A stretch of DNA of 40,394 bases from Microcaldota archaeon (lineage in GTDB: Archaea; Micrarchaeota; Micrarchaeia; CAILAH01). The notes beneath the pieces are model-generated. The model worked only from the letters and a program-made list of their open reading frames with translations. It was not told the origin of the DNA and did not search any database. The position numbers were made by a program, and so were the translations under genes. The stretch lies in contig JAOAKK010000003.1 of assembly GCA_026413685.1 (NCBI GenBank), positions 1 through 40,394 of the forward strand, read 5' to 3'. Numbering within the stretch: position 1 is the first letter of the stretch; each line of letters begins with the position of its first letter. Shown piece after piece: positions 9,056 through 16,759 of this stretch.

Positions 9056-10515
9056 TGCCTGACGAGCCAAAGGTTGGAATAGTAACAAAGGATGTTGCAG
9101 GTGCAACGCACGCAATTTTGTGCTTCAGCGGCAAAGAAGGCCCAGAGCCTGTGAATGAAGGATATAAGGGCCACGTGAAAAAGCTCAGGGAGGTTAAGTT
9201 TCTTGCCAAAGCTGGTGAGGTTGCGCTTGTTGATGGCATAATATTTGTTGGGCTTGGTGAAAAGGGCAAGTTTAAGCCACGGCACGCAAGAAAAATCCCG
9301 GGTGCGGCCATAGGGCTTGCGAAAGCTCTGCGCACGCGCTCGCTCTTAATAGACTCCCGCGGGCTCGATGTGCTGCCAGTGAAAAACCTGGTTTATGCAG
9401 CCTTCGTTTCTGTGCACAAATATGAGGAATTCAAGACAAAAGAGGAAAGCAAGGGCAAAGGTGCTGATGAAGTGTTCCCTGAAGAAGTGCTCATTTTTGT
9501 TAGTGACGGCCATGTTGCAGTTGCAAACGAGGCAAAGATAGTTGCAGAATCAATCAACTTTGCGCGTGACATTGCCAACAAGCCAGCAAACGTTGCCACG
9601 CCACAGCTTATGGCAGCCGAGGCTAAGAAGCTTGCATCGCGTGCAGGGCTTGGGTATAAGCTCATAACAAAGAAAGATATGCAAAGGATGGGAATGAATG
9701 CATTCCTTGCGGTTGCAAGCGGCAGCGGGAGGGAGCCTACACTTTCAATTCTTGAATACCGGTCACCTGGTGCAAAGAAGACCTTGGTTGTTGCTGGGAA
9801 AGGGCTGACTTTTGATAGTGGTGGTATTTCACTAAAGCCAAGCAAGGGAATGGAGGATATGAAGTTTGACAAGAGCGGTGCGTGTGCAGTACTTGGCATA
9901 ATGAAGGCTGTTTCTGAGATGCGGCCAAAGATTAACGTTATCGGGATGGTGCCTTGCACTGAAAACATGCCGAGCGGCACGGCAGCAAAGCCTGGGGATA
10001 TTGTGCGCGCATACAATGGCAAGACAATAGAGATACTGAACACTGATGCTGAGGGCAGGCTTGTGCTTGCGGATGTGCTCGCGTATGCTGAGAGGAAATA
10101 CAAGCCGGATTACATGATTGATATTGCAACGCTCACAGGTGCATGCGTGGTTGCGCTTGGGTCATATGCGATGGGGATGTTTTCGAATGATGACGAGTTT
10201 GCAGAGATGCTCAAGAAAGCAAGCAGTGAGGGATTTGATGAGGTATGGCACATGCCGCTGTGGGAGGAGTACTCAGAGATGAACAAGGGCAAGTTTGCTG
10301 ATATTGCAAATGTTACAAACACAGGAGAGGCAGGTGCAGTTACAGCAGCGGCATTTTTATCGAGCTTTGTCTCAAGCGCAAAGTGGGTGCATCTTGACAT
10401 TGCAGGGACAGCATACAGGAACAAGCCAATCCCGCCTGTTGATGTTGGGTGCACAGGCTCGGGTGTTTCTGTTGTGCTAGAAGTGATAAAGCTTATTGAG
10501 CGTGCAAAACACTGA
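9055..10515 (+). CDS. pepA: Leucyl aminopeptidase, peptidase family M17
   Basis: 486 residues, the normal length. It is a two-zinc, usually hexameric cytosolic exopeptidase that removes N-terminal residues from peptides. The signature NTDAEGRL is at 329-336. Metal and catalytic residues are seen in GKGLTFDSGG (Lys, Asp), MKFDKSGA (Asp) and the signature (Asp, Glu, Arg). M17 enzymes are mainly bacterial and eukaryotic and occur patchily in archaea, so transfer is possible. The one-base overlap with the transglutaminase-like gene suggests joint expression: one protein could release peptides outside and this one degrade imported peptides. That link is inference. The minus-strand RNase P RNA ends 26 bases downstream. 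Confidence 0.93.
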   Translation: MPDEPKVGIVTKDVAGATHAILCFSGKEGPEPVNEGYKGHVKKLREVKFLAKAGEVALVDGIIFVGLGEKGKFKPRHARKIPGAAIGLAKALRTRSLLIDSRGLDVLPVKNLVYAAFVSVHKYEEFKTKEESKGKGADEVFPEEVLIFVSDGHVAVANEAKIVAESINFARDIANKPANVATPQLMAAEAKKLASRAGLGYKLITKKDMQRMGMNAFLAVASGSGREPTLSILEYRSPGAKKTLVVAGKGLTFDSGGISLKPSKGMEDMKFDKSGACAVLGIMKAVSEMRPKINVIGMVPCTENMPSGTAAKPGDIVRAYNGKTIEILNTDAEGRLVLADVLAYAERKYKPDYMIDIATLTGACVVALGSYAMGMFSNDDEFAEMLKKASSEGFDEVWHMPLWEEYSEMNKGKFADIANVTNTGEAGAVTAAAFLSSFVSSAKWVHLDIAGTAYRNKPIPPVDVGCTGSGVSVVLEVIKLIERAKH

Positions 10516-10541
10516 AAAGGGCACGCATTCTGCATATGATT

Positions 10542-10875
10542 GTTGAGCGGCTGGGTGTAGGCCGCCTTTTGTCAGGCGCACTTCCAGAAAGGATATGCTC
10601 GCCGTGGCAGCATTTGTCTAAGCGCCCAAAAGGGCTTGCACGCTCACTGCCCTGCACAGGGGGCCGTTTCATCCTGCGTCCCACCGACGTCGTTGCCTCA
10701 TCCCTTAAAGTGGGGCAGGTGCCGTTTCTGTTCCCCCATCCGCAATATTAATGCAGTCAGGGCTCTGCGTGGGCGGACCTTCCTCAGTTGCTTTCTTTCG
10801 GTGCAGCTCTTTGGAGCCTTTCCAAAGAAATTGCATTAAAAGAAAGCCACCGTGAGCTGCCCACCAGCCGCTCAG
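10542..10875 (-). ncRNA. rnpB: RNase P RNA
   Basis: This is the catalytic RNA that removes tRNA 5' leaders. No credible protein gene fills the gap between pepA and the MFS gene. Read on the minus strand, the ends pair as P1: GAGCGGCTGG (10873-10864) with CCAGCCGCTC (10554-10545), perfect over 10 bases. CR-I is present as GAGGAAGGTCCGCC. P4 forms between AGG-T-CCGCC (10780-10772) and GGCGGCCT (10566-10559), keeping the universally bulged U and changing pairs relative to E. coli in a compensated way. A CR-IV-like TTAGACAAATGCTGCC and the ACAAAAGG segment before the 3' P4 strand are also present. A P3-like helix is formed by 10839-10847 with 10790-10798 (9 bases), enclosing a hairpin at 10809-10827. 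Length is about 330 bases. Exact ends are inferred from P1. Confidence 0.92.
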
Positions 10876-10892
10876 ATTATTAAGCCAACCCC

Positions 10893-10905
10893 TAAATTTA
10901 AGCTT
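10893..10905. promoter_or_regulatory. AT-rich TATA core shared by rnpB (-) and the MFS gene (+)
   Basis: TAAATTTAAGCTT contains the palindromes TAAATTTA and AAGCTT. Its centre is about 24 bases before the predicted 5' end of rnpB and about 27 bases before the MFS ATG, which is right for archaeal TATA boxes in both directions. On the minus strand it is preceded by AAAA, consistent with a BRE. Confidence 0.6.
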
Positions 10906-10925
10906 TTTGCAAGATATTTAGCAGT

Positions 10926-12116
10926 ATGCGGCAATCCCAGAAAGAGAAGGAAGGCGTAAGAAACATAACACTGCTTGGCATTGTAAGCTTCCTTAATGAT
11001 TTTAGCAGTGAGATGATAATGCCAATCCTGCCATTTTTCCTAGCTTCTCTTGGTGGCGATTCCGTCCTGATAGGGCTTGTTGGCGGGATACGCGATTCAA
11101 TAACAAGCTTCCTGAAAATACTCTTTGGGTATCTCTCTGACAAGATAGGAAAAAGAAAAGTGTTCGTTTATGCAGGGTATATCACATCTGCAGTATTCAA
11201 GTTTCTTCTTGCGTTTGCACCCACGCAGCTGTTTGCGCTTGCAGCAGCATCACTTGAGCGTGTTGGGAAAGGGATGCGTGATGCACCGCGTGATGCAATG
11301 ATAAGCCAATTCTTGCCGCATAAGAGCGGCGCCGGGTTTGGGCTTCACCAGGCACTTGATACGGTTGGGGCAATTTTTGGCTCGGTAGCAGTTCTTCTCC
11401 TGCTTATGTATGTGTTTAGCCCGCTTACCCCTGATGGGTACATGCAGATAATCGCTTTTGCCGGCGTTATAGCACTGCTTTCAGTTGTGCCGCTCATTTT
11501 TGTGAAAGAGCCGAAGTTTAAGCCAACCGGCAAGTATTATAACTTCATATCTGCCATACGGGCACTTCCAAGGGATATGCTAATCTTCATCGGGATAACA
11601 GCGGTATTCACGATTGCAAACTTCAGCTATATGTTTTTCATAATGAAAGCTGGATTAACAGAAGGGATACTCATACCAATAATGCTGTATATAGCCTACA
11701 ACATATTCCAGGCAGCATTTGCGTATCCAATAGGGAAGTATGCCGACAGGATAGGGAAGCGCACTGTCCTCATACTGTCATACATTGTGTTCTCGGCAAT
11801 CCTTTTTGGGTTTGCATTGCTCACTTCCGTTGAAGCGATGCTTTTGCTATTTGTGCTTTACGGGATAGCAACGGCTGCGTTTATCGGTGTGCAAAAGGCA
11901 TATGCAGCAGACCTGTCACCGCCTAGCCTTAGAGGGACTGCAATGGGGACTTTCCAGATGGCAGTTGGGATTGCAGCATTGCCTGCCAGCGTTATTGCAG
12001 GATACCTCTGGAAATTTATATCACCAGATGCAACGTTTATTTTCGGCGGTACGGTTGCACTGCTTGCAGCCGTGCTTATGGTTGTGTTCAGGCCAGCAAA
12101 ATTATCCAGTGGTTAA
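10926..12116 (+). CDS. Major facilitator superfamily transporter
   Basis: 396 residues with about 12 hydrophobic helices in two six-helix halves. MFS motif A is visible in the loop after helix 2 (GYLSDKIGKRK) and again in the second half (GKYADRIGKR). The conserved ERVGKGMRDAPRDA segment after helix 4 is typical of a subgroup of uncharacterised bacterial/archaeal MFS permeases related to efflux carriers. The substrate is unknown. ATG lies about 27 bases after the shared TATA core, so it is probably leaderless. It converges with the glycosyltransferase that ends three bases downstream. Confidence 0.88.
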   Translation: MRQSQKEKEGVRNITLLGIVSFLNDFSSEMIMPILPFFLASLGGDSVLIGLVGGIRDSITSFLKILFGYLSDKIGKRKVFVYAGYITSAVFKFLLAFAPTQLFALAAASLERVGKGMRDAPRDAMISQFLPHKSGAGFGLHQALDTVGAIFGSVAVLLLLMYVFSPLTPDGYMQIIAFAGVIALLSVVPLIFVKEPKFKPTGKYYNFISAIRALPRDMLIFIGITAVFTIANFSYMFFIMKAGLTEGILIPIMLYIAYNIFQAAFAYPIGKYADRIGKRTVLILSYIVFSAILFGFALLTSVEAMLLLFVLYGIATAAFIGVQKAYAADLSPPSLRGTAMGTFQMAVGIAALPASVIAGYLWKFISPDATFIFGGTVALLAAVLMVVFRPAKLSSG

Positions 12117-12119
12117 GGC

Positions 12120-13208
12120 CTATATCATAGCGCTATGCCTTTTTCTTGAGAGCTTATGCTCAAGCCCCTCAATTAGGCTGGCAGCGCGCTTGTGCCCTTC
12201 CATCTGATGGGCTATGCGTGAGAATATGCCAACGTTTTCCCTTATGCTGCACGTTCTAATCTTTCCTATGGCTATCTGAAGCGTGTCCGAATCTATGAAT
12301 TCAGGGTCCAGGACCACACCGCACCCAGCACGCTCTGCACCAAGCGCATTGTTCAGCCGCTCAGTGTATCCTTTGAGGGGTATCAGGATGACAGGCGTCC
12401 CCGCGCTTACACAGCTCATAATGCTTGTATGGCCCCCGTGAAGGATTGCAAACGGCGCCTCTGCAATCGCCTTGCTTATTTTTTCATCGCTCAAGCTGCC
12501 ATCTGCCAGGATAGGGTCATACCCAAGCTTGCCAAGAAGCTCTGCAATTGCATCCAGGTTCTTCTGCTGTGCGCGCGTCCCACCCATGCTCAGGAGCGGC
12601 CGCTTTGCATTCTTTTTCTTATGTGCAATCAGCGCTGTTGGGCCGGAAAAATGGAATTTCCTGGCGCCACCAAAAAAGCTAAGGTTGTCACGCGTAAAAT
12701 CAAATGGGGGTGGAAAGTCAGGAACAATGACAGCATCGGAGTTGTCAACAGCGCTCTTTGAGAACAAGTCTGTGCTGCTCTCAACAATCTTGCTTATTTT
12801 AGGGAACACATACCATAGCTTTGTGCAGTTTGCGATTGTAACGGTGCTTTTCCCGTACATTTTTGCAACGAAAAGGCCCAGCAAATACCCGTCAACAACC
12901 ACAACATCTGCCTTGCTATCATATATTATGTCATTTACCCTTTTGATAAGCCCAGGCCCAAGCTTCTTTGCATTGTCAAGAAGGCTTTCCTTTACATTAA
13001 CCTTTACACCATGCGTAACCACATCACCAAACGGCTTTAGATGGTATACGTCAGGATAGCCGTTTTCTTCAAGAATTTTTACAGCATTCCCGAACGCAGA
13101 TACAGATACACTATGCCTTTTTGCGAGTGTTTTCATGATAGGCAGTGCCCTGTAAACGTGCCCATTACCAATCCCATTTATCATAAAATGTATGTGCATA
13201 AATCCCAT
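12120..13208 (-). CDS. Glycosyltransferase, GT-B fold, UDP-glycosyltransferase/MurG-like
   Basis: 362 residues. The N-terminal acceptor half begins MHIHFMINGIGNGHVYRAL, where the glycine-rich GIGNGH loop is typical of GT-B enzymes related to MurG and GT1/GT28. The C-terminal donor half has LHGGHTSIMSCVSAGTPVILIP, the nucleotide-sugar binding signature. Expected role: transfer of a sugar from a nucleotide sugar to a lipid or other acceptor at the membrane. The open frame extends to 13352, but that part is low-quality and contains the promoter. ATG 13208 (or 13199) lies about 20-25 bases after the T/A-rich element at 13222-13232, so it is probably leaderless. It is divergent from a second glycosyltransferase. 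Confidence 0.82.
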   Translation of the reverse strand: MGFMHIHFMINGIGNGHVYRALPIMKTLAKRHSVSVSAFGNAVKILEENGYPDVYHLKPFGDVVTHGVKVNVKESLLDNAKKLGPGLIKRVNDIIYDSKADVVVVDGYLLGLFVAKMYGKSTVTIANCTKLWYVFPKISKIVESSTDLFSKSAVDNSDAVIVPDFPPPFDFTRDNLSFFGGARKFHFSGPTALIAHKKKNAKRPLLSMGGTRAQQKNLDAIAELLGKLGYDPILADGSLSDEKISKAIAEAPFAILHGGHTSIMSCVSAGTPVILIPLKGYTERLNNALGAERAGCGVVLDPEFIDSDTLQIAIGKIRTCSIRENVGIFSRIAHQMEGHKRAASLIEGLEHKLSRKRHSAMI

Positions 13209-13231
13209 ATTGTATAGAAAGTTTTTATTAA

Positions 13232-13411
13232 AAAAACAAGCTGGAAAAACCCATAATCCCAAAAATTTTCTATGGCCAGACCTTTGACATACTTGCGCTG
13301 ATGCACCTATTTGATTACGAAGAAGTGGGGTGAAAATCCGTATGGTGCTCAAACAGGCCGGTCAGCTCTAAAGAGCATATCCCACTGGTTGATGAAGTCT
13401 CAAAGGATATA
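13232..13411 (+). other. Upstream continuation of the next glycosyltransferase frame, broken by TGA
   Basis: The frame of the GT4 gene continues upstream of its first usable start codon. Codons 13334-13411 are open and read plausibly (KSVWCSNRP, then HIPLVDEVS). A single TGA at 13331-13333 follows another open stretch (13232-13330) that reads FYGQTFDILALMHLF, resembling the GGxxxHVxxLAxxL helix after the first strand of GT4 enzymes. No ATG or GTG precedes it at a useful position, and the stop TAA is at 13229. It looks like the damaged N-terminus of the same protein. An alternative is a sequencing error at the TGA. Confidence 0.5.
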
Positions 13412-14662
13412 GTGAAAAGGCAGGTTGGCGGGATGCTTGAGTATGATTCAGACACTTCAAAAGGAGTTCCCTCAGAAAAATTCCTGAAGTTCCTTGAGTC
13501 TGAGGTGGCGGAAGGGCTCTTGCCAGTAATATATCACCATTATCCAATAGGGGTTGGCTCATCTTTTATTTGTAACATTCACGAGTGGGCGGTGCAGAAG
13601 GGCATCCGTGATAGGATGCTTATAGTGCCTTATTTCCATACCTTAATGAATTACCATTCAGAGAGCGTGCTTAAAGAATCAATAAGCAATTTGGCAGGCA
13701 GGTACGATTTTGCAATAATGGTGAGCAAGGCAGCAAAGCGTGAGTTTGGCTTCCTCCTTGGCGACATGGAAAATTCATATGTAGTGCTTAACGGGATAAA
13801 CATGTCGCTCTACACGCCAGGCCCGTTCTTGAGCGCGCTCCAGCGCAGGAAGGTTGGGATTGACAAGAGCGTAAAAAAGCTCATCTGCTTTGTCGGCAGG
13901 TTATCGCCAGATAAGGGTGCGCATCACCTGCTCGATGTAATTTCATATTTTAACAGGAACAGCAGGCAGCACGATGATGTAGGGTTTGTGATTGCGACCT
14001 CATTCATCCTGGATCCTGGGTGTGCACCAAACATACTTGGCAGTTTCTTCAGGATGCACAGGCTCATTGAGCAGGACAGGCTTAAGTTTGTTGTTGATAT
14101 TTCAAAGTATACGTTTGCCGATGCATCAATATCCAATGATTACAAGCTGCTCTTCAACCTTGTTTCCGGCTGCTGCCCGGATGCGCTAGGAAAGATATAT
14201 GAGCACAAGTATAATGTAAAGGGATGCTCACGTGCAATAAGCCCGGGCGTTTTCGTTGATTGGCCAGTCCAGTCATTCTCAGACATTGCAGTGCAGCCAT
14301 CAGTGAAAGAGGCTTTTGGCCTTGCGATTGTTGAGGCAATTGCATCCGGCAACTATCTTCTCACCAATAAGGTTGGCGGGATCTCCGAAATATTCTCATC
14401 ACAGGAGCTTGGGATGATGTTTGATCCAGATACACCTAACCTTGCTGGCAAGTATATAGAGGCAATCACAAGCGTAAAATCCGTTCCAGGCCAGCCTCCC
14501 GAGGAGTATAGGACAGTTAGGGAGAGGTTTGATGAGCGAAAGATGTCAGACAAGGTTCGTGCAATCACGATGAAGTATGCCTCGATGAGCGGGCAGGAAA
14601 GGCGCGCGGTAAGGCAGCACACCAAAAAAGAAAAGTTTATTAATAATAACTTAAATAAGTGA
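13412..14662 (+). CDS. Glycosyltransferase family 4-like protein, N-terminus incomplete
   Basis: 416 residues from GTG 13412. A GT-B retaining glycosyltransferase: the N-terminal half has PVIYHHYPIG (the usual HxHY region) and the C-terminal half starts at ICFVGRLSPDKGAHHLL. The donor-site E-x7-E is visible in VKEAFGLAIVEAIA, followed by NKVGGISEIF. Only about 35 residues precede the HHY region, whereas GT4 enzymes usually have 80-100 there; the missing part can be read upstream but is broken by TGA 13331. The gene may therefore be a recent pseudogene, start from an unusual codon, or reflect a base error. The C-terminal half is long and intact. Likely role is surface glycan synthesis with its divergent neighbour. 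Confidence 0.75.
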   Translation: MKRQVGGMLEYDSDTSKGVPSEKFLKFLESEVAEGLLPVIYHHYPIGVGSSFICNIHEWAVQKGIRDRMLIVPYFHTLMNYHSESVLKESISNLAGRYDFAIMVSKAAKREFGFLLGDMENSYVVLNGINMSLYTPGPFLSALQRRKVGIDKSVKKLICFVGRLSPDKGAHHLLDVISYFNRNSRQHDDVGFVIATSFILDPGCAPNILGSFFRMHRLIEQDRLKFVVDISKYTFADASISNDYKLLFNLVSGCCPDALGKIYEHKYNVKGCSRAISPGVFVDWPVQSFSDIAVQPSVKEAFGLAIVEAIASGNYLLTNKVGGISEIFSSQELGMMFDPDTPNLAGKYIEAITSVKSVPGQPPEEYRTVRERFDERKMSDKVRAITMKYASMSGQERRAVRQHTKKEKFINNNLNK

Positions 14663-14667
14663 TTTGG

Positions 14668-15069
14668 ATGCCAGCCATAATTATCCACCACAAGGTAAAC
14701 AACGGTAAGTTTTCGCAGCCGGAAGAGCTCCGTGCAGAGGGCAAGTTCCTCCTTAAGCTGTATACAACTGGCGGTGAGAAGCTGCTCAAGTTCACCATTG
14801 ACGGTTTCCTGAAACACGTAGTTGAGGAAATGAACAGGAGGCGCTTTGACAGGAACAGGCCGCCGTACACAGAGAATGATGTAAGAGAGCTCTTCATTAA
14901 GTTTATCAGGCACCAGAAGCTTGACATCTCCGACCCAGTTGTCCAGGCAATGTCATCAGCGCTGAGAGAGCTAGTGTTATCAGGTGTGCTGCTCCTGGGC
15001 ACAGAAAAAGATATCGAAGGAAACTTTAAGGCCAAAAAGCCTTCCCCAGAGGATATAAATAAAGGCTAG
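14668..15069 (+). CDS. Hypothetical protein, orphan
   Basis: 133 residues, not recognised. It begins MPAIIIHHKVNNGKF, is mixed alpha/beta, strongly charged in the middle (NRRRFDRNRPPYTE) and probably ends in an amphipathic helix (VQAMSSALRELVLSGVL) and charged tail. No membrane segment, no cysteine pairs. ATG 14668 is chosen over GTG 14659 because a TATA-like TTTATTAAT at about 14637 lies close to 27 bases upstream, fitting a leaderless transcript. It is separated from the GT4 gene by only five bases, yet appears to have its own promoter within that gene's end. It converges with pelota. Confidence 0.7.
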   Translation: MPAIIIHHKVNNGKFSQPEELRAEGKFLLKLYTTGGEKLLKFTIDGFLKHVVEEMNRRRFDRNRPPYTENDVRELFIKFIRHQKLDISDPVVQAMSSALRELVLSGVLLLGTEKDIEGNFKAKKPSPEDINKG

Positions 15070-15097
15070 CCCTTCCGCTGCTTTTATCGTGAAAAAC

Positions 15098-16123
15098 CTA
15101 TTGCATCTTATACCTTAGGAGTGCGATTGCGCCACCAAACGCCTTTACCTGCTCAGCCGCCTGGCTTTCAGCCGGCACGATTCTTATCTCGCCACCGCGC
15201 TCCTTAACAAGCTCAAGCAACCTCTCATAAGACTCATCTCCCCACAAGCTTGTGTCGAGTATGACTAGCACGCCAATGGCACCACACTCTGCCGCTTTGA
15301 TGAGCTCATCTTTCCCGTATGCAGCCAGCCCGTCACCGCGCCCCACACTACCCAAAAACCTCTCAATATCCCTGAACACTGTGTGCATCTGCTCCTCTTC
15401 CATAATACGGTGCATCTCATCGCTTTTCAGCAGCTCGTACACACCGCTCCTTTCGCTGTTTGATGCCGCAACAACCTTTACGCGCCTTGCAATGGCAGGC
15501 TTTTCATTTTTGAGGTATGCATAAAGGTTTTCTTTTGCAAACCCCGGCCCACCAAGAATAATTGTGCCCTCAATCTTTTCCATCTCGCTGGCAATCTCAC
15601 TGAAAAACTTCCCCGTGTCAATGTTTTTGTCCTTCTTTGCAGCCGTGTTGTGCAGCTCAAGCCCAAACTCAACACCATACTGCTTGAGCGAGGCAAACAG
15701 CGCATTTTCATAATCCACAAGGACAATGCTCACAAGGCTCCTTTTGCTTGCTTTCACGGCATTCCGTAGCATATCAAGCTCAAATTCTTTCCAAGCCTTG
15801 ATTATCCTGACCTGCTCACCTATCCCTATCTCAACCGTATGGTGTGCGCCAACAGGTGCGATGTCTTCAGGCCGTATCTCAATGATTTTCCCTGTAGCGC
15901 GCAGCCTCCCGGAATCCTTGTGGAGCTCGCATTTCTCAACCTCAAGGGCCACACTCACGCTTATCCTCTCCTCCCTGTTGCTGCCTGGCGGCTTGTATTT
16001 CCTGGTGCTGTGGGATTTGACAACTGCGCCAGGGGTTATGAGCTTGTATGTATGCCATAAGTCCTCCACAGTCTCAGGCACAATCGATACTACCCCTTCC
16101 TTCTTGTTTATCTCTGCTCTCAT
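15098..16123 (-). CDS. pelA: Pelota (Dom34), archaeal ribosome-rescue factor
   Basis: 341 residues, the normal length for aPelota. It binds stalled ribosomes with aEF1A and then works with ABCE1 to split them. The N-terminal Sm-like domain starts MRAEINKKEG and contains the RKYKPPG loop region that enters the decoding centre. The central eRF1-2-like domain starts near residue 130 and lacks the GGQ of release factors, as expected (VLVDYENALF, HNTAAKKDKN). The eRF1-3-like C-terminal domain has the GRGDGLAAYGKDE segment that contacts the GTPase and ABCE1. A start at 16135 (MGARM) is also possible. It follows the YkgJ-like gene by about 8-20 bases in one operon, divergent from ABCE1. Confidence 0.93.
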   Translation of the reverse strand: MRAEINKKEGVVSIVPETVEDLWHTYKLITPGAVVKSHSTRKYKPPGSNREERISVSVALEVEKCELHKDSGRLRATGKIIEIRPEDIAPVGAHHTVEIGIGEQVRIIKAWKEFELDMLRNAVKASKRSLVSIVLVDYENALFASLKQYGVEFGLELHNTAAKKDKNIDTGKFFSEIASEMEKIEGTIILGGPGFAKENLYAYLKNEKPAIARRVKVVAASNSERSGVYELLKSDEMHRIMEEEQMHTVFRDIERFLGSVGRGDGLAAYGKDELIKAAECGAIGVLVILDTSLWGDESYERLLELVKERGGEIRIVPAESQAAEQVKAFGGAIALLRYKMQ

Positions 16124-16143
16124 ACGTGCACCCATACATTTTT

Positions 16144-16707
16144 TCACTGGCCGTCCTGTTTCTTGCCTTTGCTGAACAAGCCAAGCCTGGCAGCTACATT
16201 CCATATGAGCATCTGCACCATTATGTATGGTGGGATAAGCGCCGGCCAGCCATACCTGGACAGGAAGCACTTATTCCAATTATCAACAATCCTTTTATGC
16301 AGTGCCCATTCTTCCCGGAGCACTTGTACTGCTTCACGCGCCTCCTCAAAATCCTTCTGTGTAGGTATCCTTCTCTTAGGGCATACCCTGTTTTCCATCA
16401 ATTCAACCGTGCCGCCATTGCTTACAAACGGGTATGCTGCGCATACGCTCGGCTTGCAGGCGTGTATGCCACAGCCATACTCCGCGTTATCGCGCATGAA
16501 CACGCAGCCGCCATCAATACGCATCTTCATCATCAGCCCATAGCATTTACCCCTGATGTTAAAGCACGTATCACTGCCACACTCCTTTTCACAAACATAA
16601 TAAAAGTCATTAATCCCTTCAGAAGAAATGACGAATATGTCAGCTGCACTGAGCGGGATTGAATAGCTGCCACAGCATGAATAGTCGCAGCCCCTGCAAA
16701 ACTCCAT
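16144..16707 (-). CDS. YkgJ/UPF0153-type cysteine-cluster protein
   Basis: 187 residues with the CxxCxxxCC entry motif (C4, C7, C11, C12) and later cysteines in the family pattern: CVFM, then CGIHxCKPSVCxxYPF. This family is thought to bind zinc or an iron-sulfur cluster; its function is not settled. Extra cysteine pairs at about 38-55 (CEKECGSDTC, RGKC) fit the same fold. ATG 16707 lies about 23 bases from the AT core shared with ABCE1. First gene of a two-gene unit with pelota. Confidence 0.85.
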   Translation of the reverse strand: MEFCRGCDYSCCGSYSIPLSAADIFVISSEGINDFYYVCEKECGSDTCFNIRGKCYGLMMKMRIDGGCVFMRDNAEYGCGIHACKPSVCAAYPFVSNGGTVELMENRVCPKRRIPTQKDFEEAREAVQVLREEWALHKRIVDNWNKCFLSRYGWPALIPPYIMVQMLIWNVAARLGLFSKGKKQDGQ

Positions 16708-16725
16708 GTATCAGATATGTACAAA

Positions 16726-16737
16726 CTTAATAAATAG
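16726..16737. promoter_or_regulatory. TATA core between YkgJ-pelota and ABCE1
   Basis: CTTAATAAATAG is the only AT core in the 52 bases between the divergent ATGs at 16707 and 16760. Its centre is about 24 bases from one and 28 from the other. Pelota and ABCE1 act together, so a shared control region would make biological sense. Sharing is inferred from position. Confidence 0.55.
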
Positions 16738-16759
16738 CTTACATGACAAAATATCCACC

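Noticed and set aside
10536-10751. Plus-strand 71-codon frame in the gap after pepA
   Set aside because: It lies opposite the conserved core of the RNase P RNA, and its sequence is explained by P1, P4 and the conserved regions of that RNA.
13331-13333. TGA in the glycosyltransferase frame as recoded Trp, Gly or selenocysteine
   Set aside because: TGA is a normal stop in other genes here (rfcL, pepA), no SECIS-like element was seen, and the family has no selenocysteine there.
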